From: Acidobacteriota bacterium
GTDB lineage: Bacteria > Acidobacteriota > Terriglobia > Bryobacterales > Bryobacteraceae
Direction of reading: 5' to 3'
NCBI GenBank assembly: GCA_016213775.1
Contig: JACQZR010000197.1
Span: 1-64,000 of the forward strand
DNA: 64,000 bases
Shown here: positions 36,897-45,156 of the stretch, piece by piece
How the letters are laid out: each line of letters starts with the position of its first letter
Numbering within the stretch: position 1 is the stretch's first letter
Notes under the pieces: model-generated
What the model saw: only the letters and a program-made list of their open reading frames with translations
Database searches by the model: none
Told to the model about the DNA's origin: nothing
Translations under genes and position numbers: made by a program

Positions 36897-37463
36897 GTGT
36901 TGCCCGACCCTGCACAGATCACCCTCTGGCTGCGGCAGTGGCGCGCAGGTGACAAAGAGGCCCTTAACCATCTGCTGCCGGCCGTCTACCAGGAACTGCG
37001 CCGTGTGGCCGCAACGCACTTCCGCGCGGAACGCTCTGAGCATACACTGCAACCCACTGCGCTGCTGCATGAAGTCTATCTGCGAATGGTGGATCAGGCC
37101 ATGCCCGACTTCCGGAGCCGGGCGCATTTCTTCTGTGTCGCTTCGCAGTTGATGCGGCAAATTCTGGTGGATCACGCGAGAGCGCAGCGGGCGGAGAAAC
37201 GCGGCGGCGGACAGCGCGTCACCCTTGAAGACGCACTGCAATCCGGCACGCCGCGGGAAGTGGACCTACTGGCATTGGATGAGGTGCTGGGCCGCCTGGC
37301 CACCATGGATGAACGCAAGGCCCGCGCCCTGGAGCTGCAGTACTTCGGAGGCCTCACGGTCGACGAGATTGCCGATGCCATGGACTCCTCTCCGCGCACC
37401 ACAGCCCGCGAGTTGCGGCTGGCGAAAGCCTACCTTCTGCGGGAGCTTTCTACGGCCAGATGA
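36897..37463 (+). CDS. Sigma-70 factor, TIGR02999-type ECF
   Basis: A 188-residue ECF-like sigma factor. Region 2 runs through LLPAVYQELRRVAATHFRAE, TALLHEVYLRMVDQ, FFCVASQLMRQILVDHAR; region 4 is ATMDERKARALELQYFGGLTVDEIADAMDSSPRTTARELRLAKAYL. This is the TIGR02999 type common in Acidobacteria and Planctomycetes, often encoded beside Ser/Thr kinases instead of anti-sigma factors; a Ser/Thr kinase gene lies 0.7 kb away. The start is GTG 36897 or TTG 36900. TATACT (36887-36892) lies 7 nt before the TTG, compatible with a leaderless transcript; no Shine-Dalgarno is present. Confidence 0.9.
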   Translation: MLPDPAQITLWLRQWRAGDKEALNHLLPAVYQELRRVAATHFRAERSEHTLQPTALLHEVYLRMVDQAMPDFRSRAHFFCVASQLMRQILVDHARAQRAEKRGGGQRVTLEDALQSGTPREVDLLALDEVLGRLATMDERKARALELQYFGGLTVDEIADAMDSSPRTTARELRLAKAYLLRELSTAR

Positions 37464-37517
37464 TTCCTGGCAGTCCGCGACCCGCAATTCCGCCTCTAGA
37501 TCAGGAGGGCGAAAAAA

Positions 37518-38153
37518 ATGAAAAGAATAATCGGAGTGTTTTGTCTGTTAGGTTATATGCCGGCTTGGGGCGCCACTGTTTCGGATTTCGCATTGGGCTC
37601 GCAACTGGCGGGCAGCGTTGTCACGGTCACGCGGTTTGGAGGCGCGATGCCCACGGCGACGTTTGTGGCCGCGGGCACAGGCGCATCCGCCACGTTTCCG
37701 GGCTTGTTCACACTCACGGTCAGCCCTGGCGACACGGGGCTTGCCACGTGGGTGCTCACCAACACGGATCCCTCGCCGGATGCCTTTTTTAATAGAATTG
37801 GCGCAGTCGTCATCGACCTGACGCTCTCGGGCGTCTCGTTGTTTGATTCCGGCGCCCTGCCATCGACACCTGTCAGCGGTCCAGGAATCCCCGGCGTAAC
37901 GTATGTCGCGGGGGCGCCGATCGGCGTTGTGACGGAGATGCTTCCATGGGCCGATCCGGCAAACACGGGTGACATGCACCGCGCGGTCCACTTCACCTTC
38001 CCAGCGTTCATTGGATCCGGCGCCAGCTCATCGTGGATGGATGACACCGACGTGATTGACCCCGTGCCGGAACCCGCCAGCCTGCTCCTGGTGGGCGTTG
38101 GCCTCTTGCTCGCCGTCTGCAAACGCCGCTCACATCGCACAGCGCCGCGTTGA
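37518..38153 (+). CDS. PEP-CTERM-anchored exported protein
   Basis: A 211-residue secreted protein: signal peptide to about residue 19 (YMPAWGA), a beta-rich body, and a PEP-CTERM sorting signal at the end (VPEPASLLLVGVGLLLAVCKRR), which is processed by exosortase in extracellular-matrix-producing bacteria. AGGAGG 10 nt before ATG 37518 fixes the start. It sits between a TIGR02999 sigma gene and a convergent Ser/Thr kinase gene; the last 24 nt overlap the kinase 3' end on the other strand. The body has no recognisable family. Confidence 0.85.
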   Translation: MKRIIGVFCLLGYMPAWGATVSDFALGSQLAGSVVTVTRFGGAMPTATFVAAGTGASATFPGLFTLTVSPGDTGLATWVLTNTDPSPDAFFNRIGAVVIDLTLSGVSLFDSGALPSTPVSGPGIPGVTYVAGAPIGVVTEMLPWADPANTGDMHRAVHFTFPAFIGSGASSSWMDDTDVIDPVPEPASLLLVGVGLLLAVCKRRSHRTAPR

Positions 38154-40787
38154 TTGCTGGAGCCGTGCCCTGCTCGCGCGTAGGAATTCGTTGTCCACTC
38201 CGCGTGCCAGCCACTGATCCCATACGGATATGGCCTCGCGGTAGGCGACGTGCGCCTCTACGCAATTTCCCGCCTTCGTGTGCCAGTCGCCAATTCGCTC
38301 ATGCGCCTCGGCCAGGTACCGGTTGCACGAGAGGTCATCACGATGCTCAACCGCGGATTGCTTCGCCATCCGCAGGGCTTCTCTGAAATTCTCCACTGCC
38401 TTCGCGGCTGCTCCGCTTTCCAAGTGCGTCTGGCCCAGTCCCAGTAGGGCAATGGGAAGGTCGTGGATGAACTCGGCGCGCGCGGGGTCCATTGCGGAGA
38501 GCGACTTTCCGATACGCAGCGCTTCTTCAAAGGCCTGGACCGATTCGCTGAATCGCCGCGCGCCGCGAAACGTGTTGCCGGCAGCGATTTGCTGGAACAC
38601 CTGCGTCCGCAACTGCCCCGTATTTCCTGGTGACGCTGCCAGCAGTTCATTCATCGCTGCGATGGCGCGGCGGTGGAGCGCGATCGCCTCCTTCGGGTCT
38701 TCCAGCACCGCCCCGAGCCTCCAGCAGCTCGCGGCCAGTGCATTCTTCGCCCGCGCATTTCGCGGATCCGCCGCTGCCAGTGATTCGGACATCTCCAAGG
38801 CAGCACGATAATGCTGTTCCGCCTCCTTGCGCCGCCCCAGATGAAGATAGAGCGGATTGCCCAACACATTGCCCAGCGAATGCCGCGCCAGTATCAGCCC
38901 GTGGATGCGGTCCGTGGCGGGCGGTGTCGCATTGCGAAGTGAGAGCACCTGCTCATAGCTTCGCAGCGCGCCTTGCAGGTCACCGGTCTCCTGCAACGCG
39001 TCGCCGATGCGCGCGGTGGCAGCGATCTGTTGAATGGCGGTGTGCGGTCCTGCCTCGACAATCTGCAACGCGGAGCGATAGTCCGCCAGTGCCCCACGCG
39101 GATCTCCGCTCTGGATCTTGAGGTCGCCAAGCGAGGCCAGACCCCGCTGCCGCAATGCCCGGGCAACGTCAGGATGCTGCTCCATCAAAGTCAGTCCGCG
39201 CTGGTAGTGCGCTTTGGCCGGCTCCGTGCCGCCTGTTGCCACCAGCAGATCCGCCAGCTTGTAGTGATTCAGCGCCAGAGCCTGAGCCAGCGTCGCGCCC
39301 GGACGCTCGCCTGGCTGCTCACGCAGCGCCAGGGCTTTTTGATAGTTCTCAAGAGCCTTGGCGGAGTAGCCGAGGTTCGGCTGGCTCGGCAGACCGAGCA
39401 CATCGCCCACTCGTTCATATGCGCCGGCGAGTTCCGAGCGAAGCCCCTGATTGCCGCCCGCGTCTTTCGACAACGCGTCCAGGTACTCCATCGCGGTGCG
39501 AACCAGTTTCTCGCGCGCCGGGGTCGAACCCGGCAACGCGGCGATGTCATCGTGAAGGTCGAACAGCACCGTGCGGGCAAGGGACCGTACCTGCAGAAAC
39601 CGGCGTTCGGCACGCGCCGCCTGCACCAGTGTGGAGATGACTCCAGCCGTGATGGCGATCACCAACAATCCTGCGCCGGCTAGCGCCACCCGGTGGCGCC
39701 GCGCGAATCGTGTGGCGCGGTAGGTCCACGTTCCCTGGCGCGCTCGCACCGGAAGCCCTTCCTGGTATCGGCGAATGTCGTCCATCAGCATTTCCACTGC
39801 GCCATAGCGTGCTGCCGGATCCTTGCGGACAGCCATCCGGATGATGCTCTCGATATCGGTGTCCATGGAACCGGGAGGTGGCTTCGGCAGATCTCGTTCG
39901 CAAACCACGTTCATGATCTCCGCGGGAGATTGCGTGTTCATCGGCTGCGCCTTCCCACCAGTCATCAGCTCGAAGAGAAGCAGCCCCAAGGCGTACACAT
40001 CGGCCGCCGTGCTCACTGACTCCCCCCGCGCCTGTTCGGGACTCGCATACTCCGGAGTGAACGCAAGCGCGCCCGCAGCTCCCGGCTCGTGGCTCGCCAA
40101 CAGCCTTGCAATGCCGAAGTCGAGTAGCTTCGGAGCGCCGCCGGCAGTGATCAGAAGATTCGCCGGTTTCAGGTCCCGATGCGCCACCAGGTTGCGATGC
40201 GCATACGCCACCGCATCGCAGATCTTCAAGAAGAGCGCCAGCCGCTGTGCCTGATTCAGCCCGCGCTTGGAAGCGTAGGTGGCCACTGGCTCGCCGCTCA
40301 CCAGCTCCATCACCAGATAGGGCAATCCGTCCGCGGTCTCGCCGCCATCGAGAAGCCTCGCAATGTTGGGGTGGTCGAGATTGGCAAGGATCTGACGTTC
40401 CTGCCTGAATCGCATCCGTTGTTCAGGAAACGCAAGTCCAGCTCCGGCCACCTTGATGGCAACCTGCATCTCAAACTGGTGGTCATCTCTGATGCCTCGA
40501 TAGACCGTGCCCATGCCACCCTGGCCAAGCAGTTCCGCAATGCGATAAGGGCCGATCCTGTCGCCGATGGAGAGAGAGGCTCCGGTCACCGCCAGCGCCT
40601 CCCGGCGGACCGCCTGCCTCACATGGCAGTCGTCGGCTCCATCGAAGGCGAGCAGCGAATCCACCTCCGCGCGCAGCGACTCGTCGCCTTCGCAGGCATC
40701 GGTGAGGAACCTGGCGCATTCGTCGCGAGGAAGCGAGGACGCCTGCCGGAACAAGGCATCCACGCGGCTCCATCGCTCGCGGTCCAT
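38130..40787 (-). CDS. Transmembrane Ser/Thr protein kinase with TPR sensor domain
   Basis: An 885-residue Hanks-type kinase. An acidic N-terminal segment (1-75) is followed by the kinase domain (about 80-350): GQGGMGTVYRG loop, Lys in VAIKVA, HRDLKPANLL catalytic loop, DFGIARL, and EYASPEQARGE activation segment. A membrane helix follows (about 378-398, VALAGAGLLVIAITAGVIS), then an extracytoplasmic TPR array of about 450 residues (LRSYEQVLSLRNATPP, LEMSESLAAADPRNARAKNA and others). It probably phosphorylates cytoplasmic targets in response to a periplasmic protein signal. Proximity to the TIGR02999 sigma gene suggests control of that factor (inference from known ECF-kinase linkage). Confidence 0.93.
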   Translation of the reverse strand: MDRERWSRVDALFRQASSLPRDECARFLTDACEGDESLRAEVDSLLAFDGADDCHVRQAVRREALAVTGASLSIGDRIGPYRIAELLGQGGMGTVYRGIRDDHQFEMQVAIKVAGAGLAFPEQRMRFRQERQILANLDHPNIARLLDGGETADGLPYLVMELVSGEPVATYASKRGLNQAQRLALFLKICDAVAYAHRNLVAHRDLKPANLLITAGGAPKLLDFGIARLLASHEPGAAGALAFTPEYASPEQARGESVSTAADVYALGLLLFELMTGGKAQPMNTQSPAEIMNVVCERDLPKPPPGSMDTDIESIIRMAVRKDPAARYGAVEMLMDDIRRYQEGLPVRARQGTWTYRATRFARRHRVALAGAGLLVIAITAGVISTLVQAARAERRFLQVRSLARTVLFDLHDDIAALPGSTPAREKLVRTAMEYLDALSKDAGGNQGLRSELAGAYERVGDVLGLPSQPNLGYSAKALENYQKALALREQPGERPGATLAQALALNHYKLADLLVATGGTEPAKAHYQRGLTLMEQHPDVARALRQRGLASLGDLKIQSGDPRGALADYRSALQIVEAGPHTAIQQIAATARIGDALQETGDLQGALRSYEQVLSLRNATPPATDRIHGLILARHSLGNVLGNPLYLHLGRRKEAEQHYRAALEMSESLAAADPRNARAKNALAASCWRLGAVLEDPKEAIALHRRAIAAMNELLAASPGNTGQLRTQVFQQIAAGNTFRGARRFSESVQAFEEALRIGKSLSAMDPARAEFIHDLPIALLGLGQTHLESGAAAKAVENFREALRMAKQSAVEHRDDLSCNRYLAEAHERIGDWHTKAGNCVEAHVAYREAISVWDQWLARGVDNEFLRASRARLQQSTRRCAM

Positions 40788-40929
40788 CCCGCTATTTAAT
40801 CAGATTTCTCACTCATTCTTACAACGGCTCCGAGCGGATCGATGGAGACTCGCCCATGCCGCTAGCACCAATGGAGCGTTCAGGGGCCGGGTTTTGTGCG
40901 TGCGCCCACGCGATAGAATCAGCCGGGTT

Positions 40930-42876
40930 ATGGTGAACCGGCAAATCCTCTTCATGATGGCGGCTCTCTCAGCGGCCGCCTACGGACAGAATGCTGTCAC
41001 GGCGGGACGCTTTGTGGTGGAGCATCCGACGCTGCTGAACCTTGGCTTCGAATGGGCCATCAGCGGCGATGCGAATCGCAATGCGAAAGTCGCAGTCAAG
41101 TATCGCAAGGCGGGCGAAGCTGTGTGGAAGGACGCGCTGCCCCTGGTGCGCGTGGGCGGCGAGAGCATCTACCGGCGCCGCGAGAATCTCGATTACACCG
41201 TGCCGGAGGGATTCGCGGGCAGCATTCTCAACCTACAGCCAGGCACCGAGTATGAGTGTTCGTTTGAGATGACCGATCCGGATGGAGCGAGCGGGCAGAC
41301 ACGCCAGACAGCCAAGGTGAAGACGCGCACCGAACCCAAACCCTACGGCGGCGGCCGGACACTGCACGTATATGGGCCCGATCATCAGGGACCAAAGCTG
41401 GAGCCGAATTTCACCAGCGTCCTCCAGGCCTACTACGGCGCCGGGCTTGGCGATTGGAGCGTCGTGTGGGAACGACGTGCGCAGCCCGGCGACACCATTC
41501 TGGTGCACGCGGGCATGTACCGGCCCGAGAAACTGAACTACGTCGATCCGATGATGACGCCGTTTGACGGGACCATGTCCCTGACGTTGAAAGGCACACC
41601 CGAGAGGCCGATTACGATCAAGGGCGCCGGGGATGGCGAGGCTGTCTTCGATGGCGCTGGCAATCACCGCCTGTTCGATGTCATGGGCTCGCGCTACCAC
41701 ATCTTTGAGAACATCACCGTCCGGAATACCGACGTTGGGATCTTCGCGGGGCAGAAGGAGGTCACCGGCGCTGTGGGGCTCGCAGTGAAGAACTGCCGCT
41801 TTGAGAATGTCGGGTTTGGCGTGTGGACCGAGTATGCCGGATCGAGCGATTTCTACATCGCCGACAACCTGTTTCTCGGCCGCGAGGACCGTTTCCGGCT
41901 CATCGGCTGGACCGGGCCGCTGTGGGCAAGCGCTGGGCCATACGGATCGCACCAACTGACGAGTTATTACGCCGTGAAGGTCTACGGGCCGGGGCATGTG
42001 ATCGCCCACAATGCGATTGCGTATTTCCACGACGCGATCGGGATTTCCACTTACGGAACTCCGGAGCAGGATCCGGACCGGCGGGCCTCCTCCATCGACA
42101 TTTACGGCAACGACATGCATATGTCCAATGACGATTTCGTGGAAACCGACGGCGGGGTGCACAACGTGCGGGTGTTTCAGAATCGCGGAGTAAATGCGTT
42201 TCATGGGGGCTATAGCTCGCAGCCGGTGTTTGGAGGCCCTGTCTATTTCTATCGCAACGTTCTTTATCATGTACCGAGCGGTGTAGCCTTCAAGTTCTCG
42301 GCCAAGCCGGCGGGGCTGTTTGTATGGCACAACACCATCATCGGAGAGCAGGCAATCCGCGATCCCTCGGCGAACATGCACTACCGCAACAATCTGTTCC
42401 TGGGCCGGGATACGCCGAACCGCGGGATCATGGCGTGGGCCAATGCGACCGATGCCCACAGCACGGACTACAACGGCTTCCGCCCGAATCGCGGTGTGAA
42501 GGCACAATACACGTGGCTGGGTCCGAAGGCCGGCGAGCAGTTGTATGAGCCGAAACAGACGGATTGGAAGACGTTTGAAACATTGGCGGCGTTTCGCGGT
42601 GCCACCGGTCAGGAGGCACACGGTGTGGAGGTGGATTTCGATATTTTCGAGAAGCTGTCGCCCCCGAACCCAACCAACCGGCACGCGGTGTATCACGCGA
42701 TGGATTTGAATTTCCGGTTAAAGACGGGGAGCAAGGCGGTGGACGCGGGGGTTGTGATTCCGACGGTGAACCAAGGCTTCGCGGGCCGCGCGCCGGACTT
42801 AGGGGCACTCGAGGCGGGTCAGCCGGAGCCGAAGTACGGGCCGCGATGGATTACGTGGGCGCCGTTTTACCGCTGA
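40930..42876 (+). CDS. Secreted right-handed beta-helix protein with Fn3-like N-terminus
   Basis: A 648-residue exported protein. Signal peptide to about residue 20 (LSAAAYGQ), an Fn3-like module (LGFEWAISGD to LQPGTEYECSFEMTDPDG), then a beta-helix with GDTILVHAGMYRPEKL and repeated turns (FENITVRNTDVGIFAG, VKNCRFENVGFGVWTE, IDIYGNDMHMSNDDFVETD, FYRNVLYHVP). It is related in fold to the product of 9016-10884 and likely acts on or binds polysaccharide. ATG 40930 is chosen for the signal peptide; the frame extends upstream to 40567 but that is antisense to the kinase 5' end. No Shine-Dalgarno; TAGAAT lies 10 nt upstream. Confidence 0.85.
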   Translation: MVNRQILFMMAALSAAAYGQNAVTAGRFVVEHPTLLNLGFEWAISGDANRNAKVAVKYRKAGEAVWKDALPLVRVGGESIYRRRENLDYTVPEGFAGSILNLQPGTEYECSFEMTDPDGASGQTRQTAKVKTRTEPKPYGGGRTLHVYGPDHQGPKLEPNFTSVLQAYYGAGLGDWSVVWERRAQPGDTILVHAGMYRPEKLNYVDPMMTPFDGTMSLTLKGTPERPITIKGAGDGEAVFDGAGNHRLFDVMGSRYHIFENITVRNTDVGIFAGQKEVTGAVGLAVKNCRFENVGFGVWTEYAGSSDFYIADNLFLGREDRFRLIGWTGPLWASAGPYGSHQLTSYYAVKVYGPGHVIAHNAIAYFHDAIGISTYGTPEQDPDRRASSIDIYGNDMHMSNDDFVETDGGVHNVRVFQNRGVNAFHGGYSSQPVFGGPVYFYRNVLYHVPSGVAFKFSAKPAGLFVWHNTIIGEQAIRDPSANMHYRNNLFLGRDTPNRGIMAWANATDAHSTDYNGFRPNRGVKAQYTWLGPKAGEQLYEPKQTDWKTFETLAAFRGATGQEAHGVEVDFDIFEKLSPPNPTNRHAVYHAMDLNFRLKTGSKAVDAGVVIPTVNQGFAGRAPDLGALEAGQPEPKYGPRWITWAPFYR

Positions 42877-42879
42877 CGT

Positions 42880-43266
42880 TCACCAGACCACACGGACACC
42901 GTACTGCTCAATCGCGGCGTCCGGTGTCACAATCGTCATCCCCAGCACGAGGGCTTGGGCAACCAGCATGCGATCGAAGGGATCGGAATGAAGCGCGGGC
43001 AGTTTGCCGGCATGTAAGGCGCATTCTTCGTCTATGCGCAGTGTGGCGATGCCGCTGGCCTGGCGCACTCTTGGGACAAAAATGTCCGGTCGTTGCGGTA
43101 ACGGCAGGCGGCCCGCGGCGTACTTAATGCCTATCTCCCAGGCGGATGCCGCGCTGAGGAAACGCTCATTCGCGGGATCGAGGAACGCCGCCGCGGCTCG
43201 CTTGCTCAGATTCGATGAAGCGGAAACAATCCAGAGGAAGGTGCAGGTGTCGAGGAGAAGCTTCAC
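42880..43266 (-). CDS. PIN-domain toxin, VapC-like
   Basis: A 128-residue PIN-domain ribonuclease toxin. Acidic metal-binding residues are seen in LLLDTCTFLW (Asp6), SAASAWEIGIKYAAG (Glu) and HSDPFDRMLVAQA (Asp), followed by TPDAAIEQYG. Target RNA is unknown. It lies 7 nt downstream of its antitoxin gene, the usual antitoxin-first order, and 3 nt from the convergent beta-helix gene. Confidence 0.92.
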   Translation of the reverse strand: MKLLLDTCTFLWIVSASSNLSKRAAAAFLDPANERFLSAASAWEIGIKYAAGRLPLPQRPDIFVPRVRQASGIATLRIDEECALHAGKLPALHSDPFDRMLVAQALVLGMTIVTPDAAIEQYGVRVVW

Positions 43267-43273
43267 GGCGGGC

Positions 43274-43531
43274 TCACATCCCGCTGAATGCCTTCAGAAC
43301 ATCCTCCGGCAATGGTTCAAAGAACGATTCGGGAACCTCGAATTCGCCCTTGGCCACACCGATGCGGGGATTAGCCCCCACCTCTTGAGCAAGTACTCGA
43401 ATCTCAGCCACGGGTTGATTCCGATTGCAGAGCAACAGACTTTCCCCGGGGGCCAACTCGGCGAGGTAGCGTGAGAGGTGCGTCTTGGCGTCGTGGATAT
43501 TAGCTCGCTTCACAATCACATTGTGAACCAT
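43274..43531 (-). CDS. Phd/YefM-family antitoxin
   Basis: An 85-residue antitoxin for the PIN-domain toxin. The N-terminal Phd-like DNA-binding part reads IHDAKTHLSRYLAELAPGESLLLCNRNQPVAEI, and a Phe/Pro/Glu-rich tail (EVPESFFEPLPEDVL) is of the kind that wraps the toxin active site. ATG 43531 is preferred; a TTG directly before it is possible. Phd-type antitoxins normally repress their own operon. Confidence 0.9.
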   Translation of the reverse strand: MVHNVIVKRANIHDAKTHLSRYLAELAPGESLLLCNRNQPVAEIRVLAQEVGANPRIGVAKGEFEVPESFFEPLPEDVLKAFSGM

Positions 43532-43565
43532 CAACTGAACTAAGTCAAGCCTCTTCCCGGATTGC

Positions 43566-44315
43566 CTACTCCAGCGTGAACTCGACGCTGCGCTCCTTAT
43601 TCAACCGCTCACTCGTGGCGCGGTCGAGCGAGTTCAGCCCAACCACCATCTTCTTGTACGTATTGGTGACATAGTGCAGTTCGTCCTTCTGCACCCAGTA
43701 GGCAATCACGGAGGTTACGGACTTATCATTGAAGGCCAGCAAGGTGATGGTGGGCTTATCCGGAGCATTCTCCCCACGCCGGGCGGCCTGCGGCTGCGGC
43801 GCGGGCTGCTGGCTCTCTTGCTGTTGCGGAGCCACGCGGGGACGGCTGGTTTGCGGCGGGCGGACGGGCTCGGGGAGATCGGAATACTCCCTCATTTGCG
43901 GGCGCGCGGTGTCGGGCGTAAAGTACTGATTGATCACCACCGTCGGCGAAGAGTCGACAGGCATCGCGATCGCGCGCGGGGCAACGTCGTATCCCGGCGA
44001 GTAGGCACCGGTGAAGGGGTTCGCGTAAAGCACCGGCACACCATAAGGAACCACAAGAGTGTTCCCACGCCGGCCGCCGTACGACCTTCCCCCGAAATTC
44101 CCCCCGGGCAGCGTATTGCCGTAGATACCGCCATTGATGGGAATGCTGGTGGTGGTCTGCGGAAGCCCGCTAACCGTGGCGCCGAGCCGGCCGGCGAACC
44201 CTGGGTCGCTCGTCGCACCCACCATCTGGCCGGTGGATACGCCACCGTACATGCCGCGTTGCTGCGCCAGCGCAGGAATCGCCGCCAGGACCAAAGCCAA
44301 CCAAGCGAGCCGCAT
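43566..44315 (-). CDS. Secreted protein of unknown function
   Basis: A 249-residue exported protein with signal peptide ending ALAQQ. The N-terminal half is Gly/Pro/Tyr-rich and low in complexity (GGNFGGRSYGGRRGN); the middle is Pro/Gln-rich (residues 150-185). The last 65 residues look folded (KPTITLLAFNDKSVTSVIAYWVQKD) and resemble short beta domains of unknown function. GAAGGAGG precedes ATG 44315 at good spacing. No family is recognised. Confidence 0.72.
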   Translation of the reverse strand: MRLAWLALVLAAIPALAQQRGMYGGVSTGQMVGATSDPGFAGRLGATVSGLPQTTTSIPINGGIYGNTLPGGNFGGRSYGGRRGNTLVVPYGVPVLYANPFTGAYSPGYDVAPRAIAMPVDSSPTVVINQYFTPDTARPQMREYSDLPEPVRPPQTSRPRVAPQQQESQQPAPQPQAARRGENAPDKPTITLLAFNDKSVTSVIAYWVQKDELHYVTNTYKKMVVGLNSLDRATSERLNKERSVEFTLE

Positions 44316-44408
44316 AGAGATCGACCTCCTTCCGCCTACGAGCGTACCGTTATAGAAAGGACGTTTGCAACCGGGGTGCCGTGCACACCCGCCTCTGTTA
44401 AATGTGAA

Positions 44409-44939
44409 CTATTGCTTCTGAAACGAGTTCACAAGCTGATCGAACTTCTGCTGATTCGCGGCCACGGTCTTTGCGGGCGCCGTAAATTTCAGAAAAATAT
44501 TGCCGCCGGCGTTCTCGATAATGGCGCCGAGCATGCGGTATCCGGCTGCGGCGCCTTTTGACGCAGCCATTGGACCACCCATCCCCATGTATTCGCCCGC
44601 CACTTCGACAGTGGTGACCGCCAAGCCGTTCACGGTCTTTTTGCCGGTTTTCGCAGCAGGTGGCTTCCCGTCGGGTCCCTTGAACTGACCCTTCCACCGG
44701 TCGATGTTGGCTTGCACACCACCGCCCTGCCCGGCACCGAAGAAATACACAACACATTCACCGTTGTCTTTATCGCCGGCAGCGGCAGGAACGGAGTATG
44801 TGGCGGCGCGCATCGGGCGCGCACCCTCGGCCTTCCACCCGGCAGGCGCGGTCCATTTGAGACCGGCCACCGATTCAGCCCTTAAGGAAACTGGAAGGGA
44901 GGCCAGAAACAGTAGCGGAATGAATAATTTTCGCTTCAC
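44409..44939 (-). CDS. Secreted protein of unknown function
   Basis: A 176-residue exported protein. GTG 44939 starts a clear signal peptide (KLFIPLLFLASLPVSLRAE); the longer frame to 45044 would place about 35 unlikely residues before it. The mature part opens GLKWTAPAGWKAE, a PsbP/Mog1-like secreted-protein start, and ends FDQLVNSFQKQ. Function unknown. Its promoter would lie in the same gap as the sigma54-like site of the divergent decaheme gene. Confidence 0.72.
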   Translation of the reverse strand: MKRKLFIPLLFLASLPVSLRAESVAGLKWTAPAGWKAEGARPMRAATYSVPAAAGDKDNGECVVYFFGAGQGGGVQANIDRWKGQFKGPDGKPPAAKTGKKTVNGLAVTTVEVAGEYMGMGGPMAASKGAAAGYRMLGAIIENAGGNIFLKFTAPAKTVAANQQKFDQLVNSFQKQ

Positions 44940-45095
44940 ACATACCAGTCTAGGATGCCGCAGGTGGGGGAGTCTACTCTGTCGGGTTGCGCCTACGGAG
45001 CCACTGCGAAAACACACACAGTGCTGAGAATCCCCACATGGCACCTAAGCCTCTTCTTAACAAAGGTTTACGATCACGCGTCGATGCTCGCATAT

Positions 45096-45111
45096 TGGCA
45101 CTCCCCCTGCA
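45096..45111 (+). promoter_or_regulatory. Sigma54-like promoter of the decaheme cytochrome gene
   Basis: TGGCACTCCCCCTGCA has the exact GG-N10-GC spacing (45097-45098 and 45109-45110) and matches the RpoN consensus outside two positions. The predicted transcript start near 45122 leaves a leader of about 35 nt before ATG 45157, with AAGGGG at about 45138. This is a well-placed candidate. Confidence 0.6.
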
Positions 45112-45156
45112 CGTTGTCATTGGACATACAGACACCTGAAGGGGTGACTTTCAGAT

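Noticed and set aside
40567-40929. Upstream extension of the beta-helix gene
   Set aside because: Antisense to the kinase N-terminus; the signal peptide starts at 40930.
41233-42696. 487-codon minus-strand open frame
   Set aside because: Antisense to the beta-helix gene at 40930-42876; composition is not protein-like.
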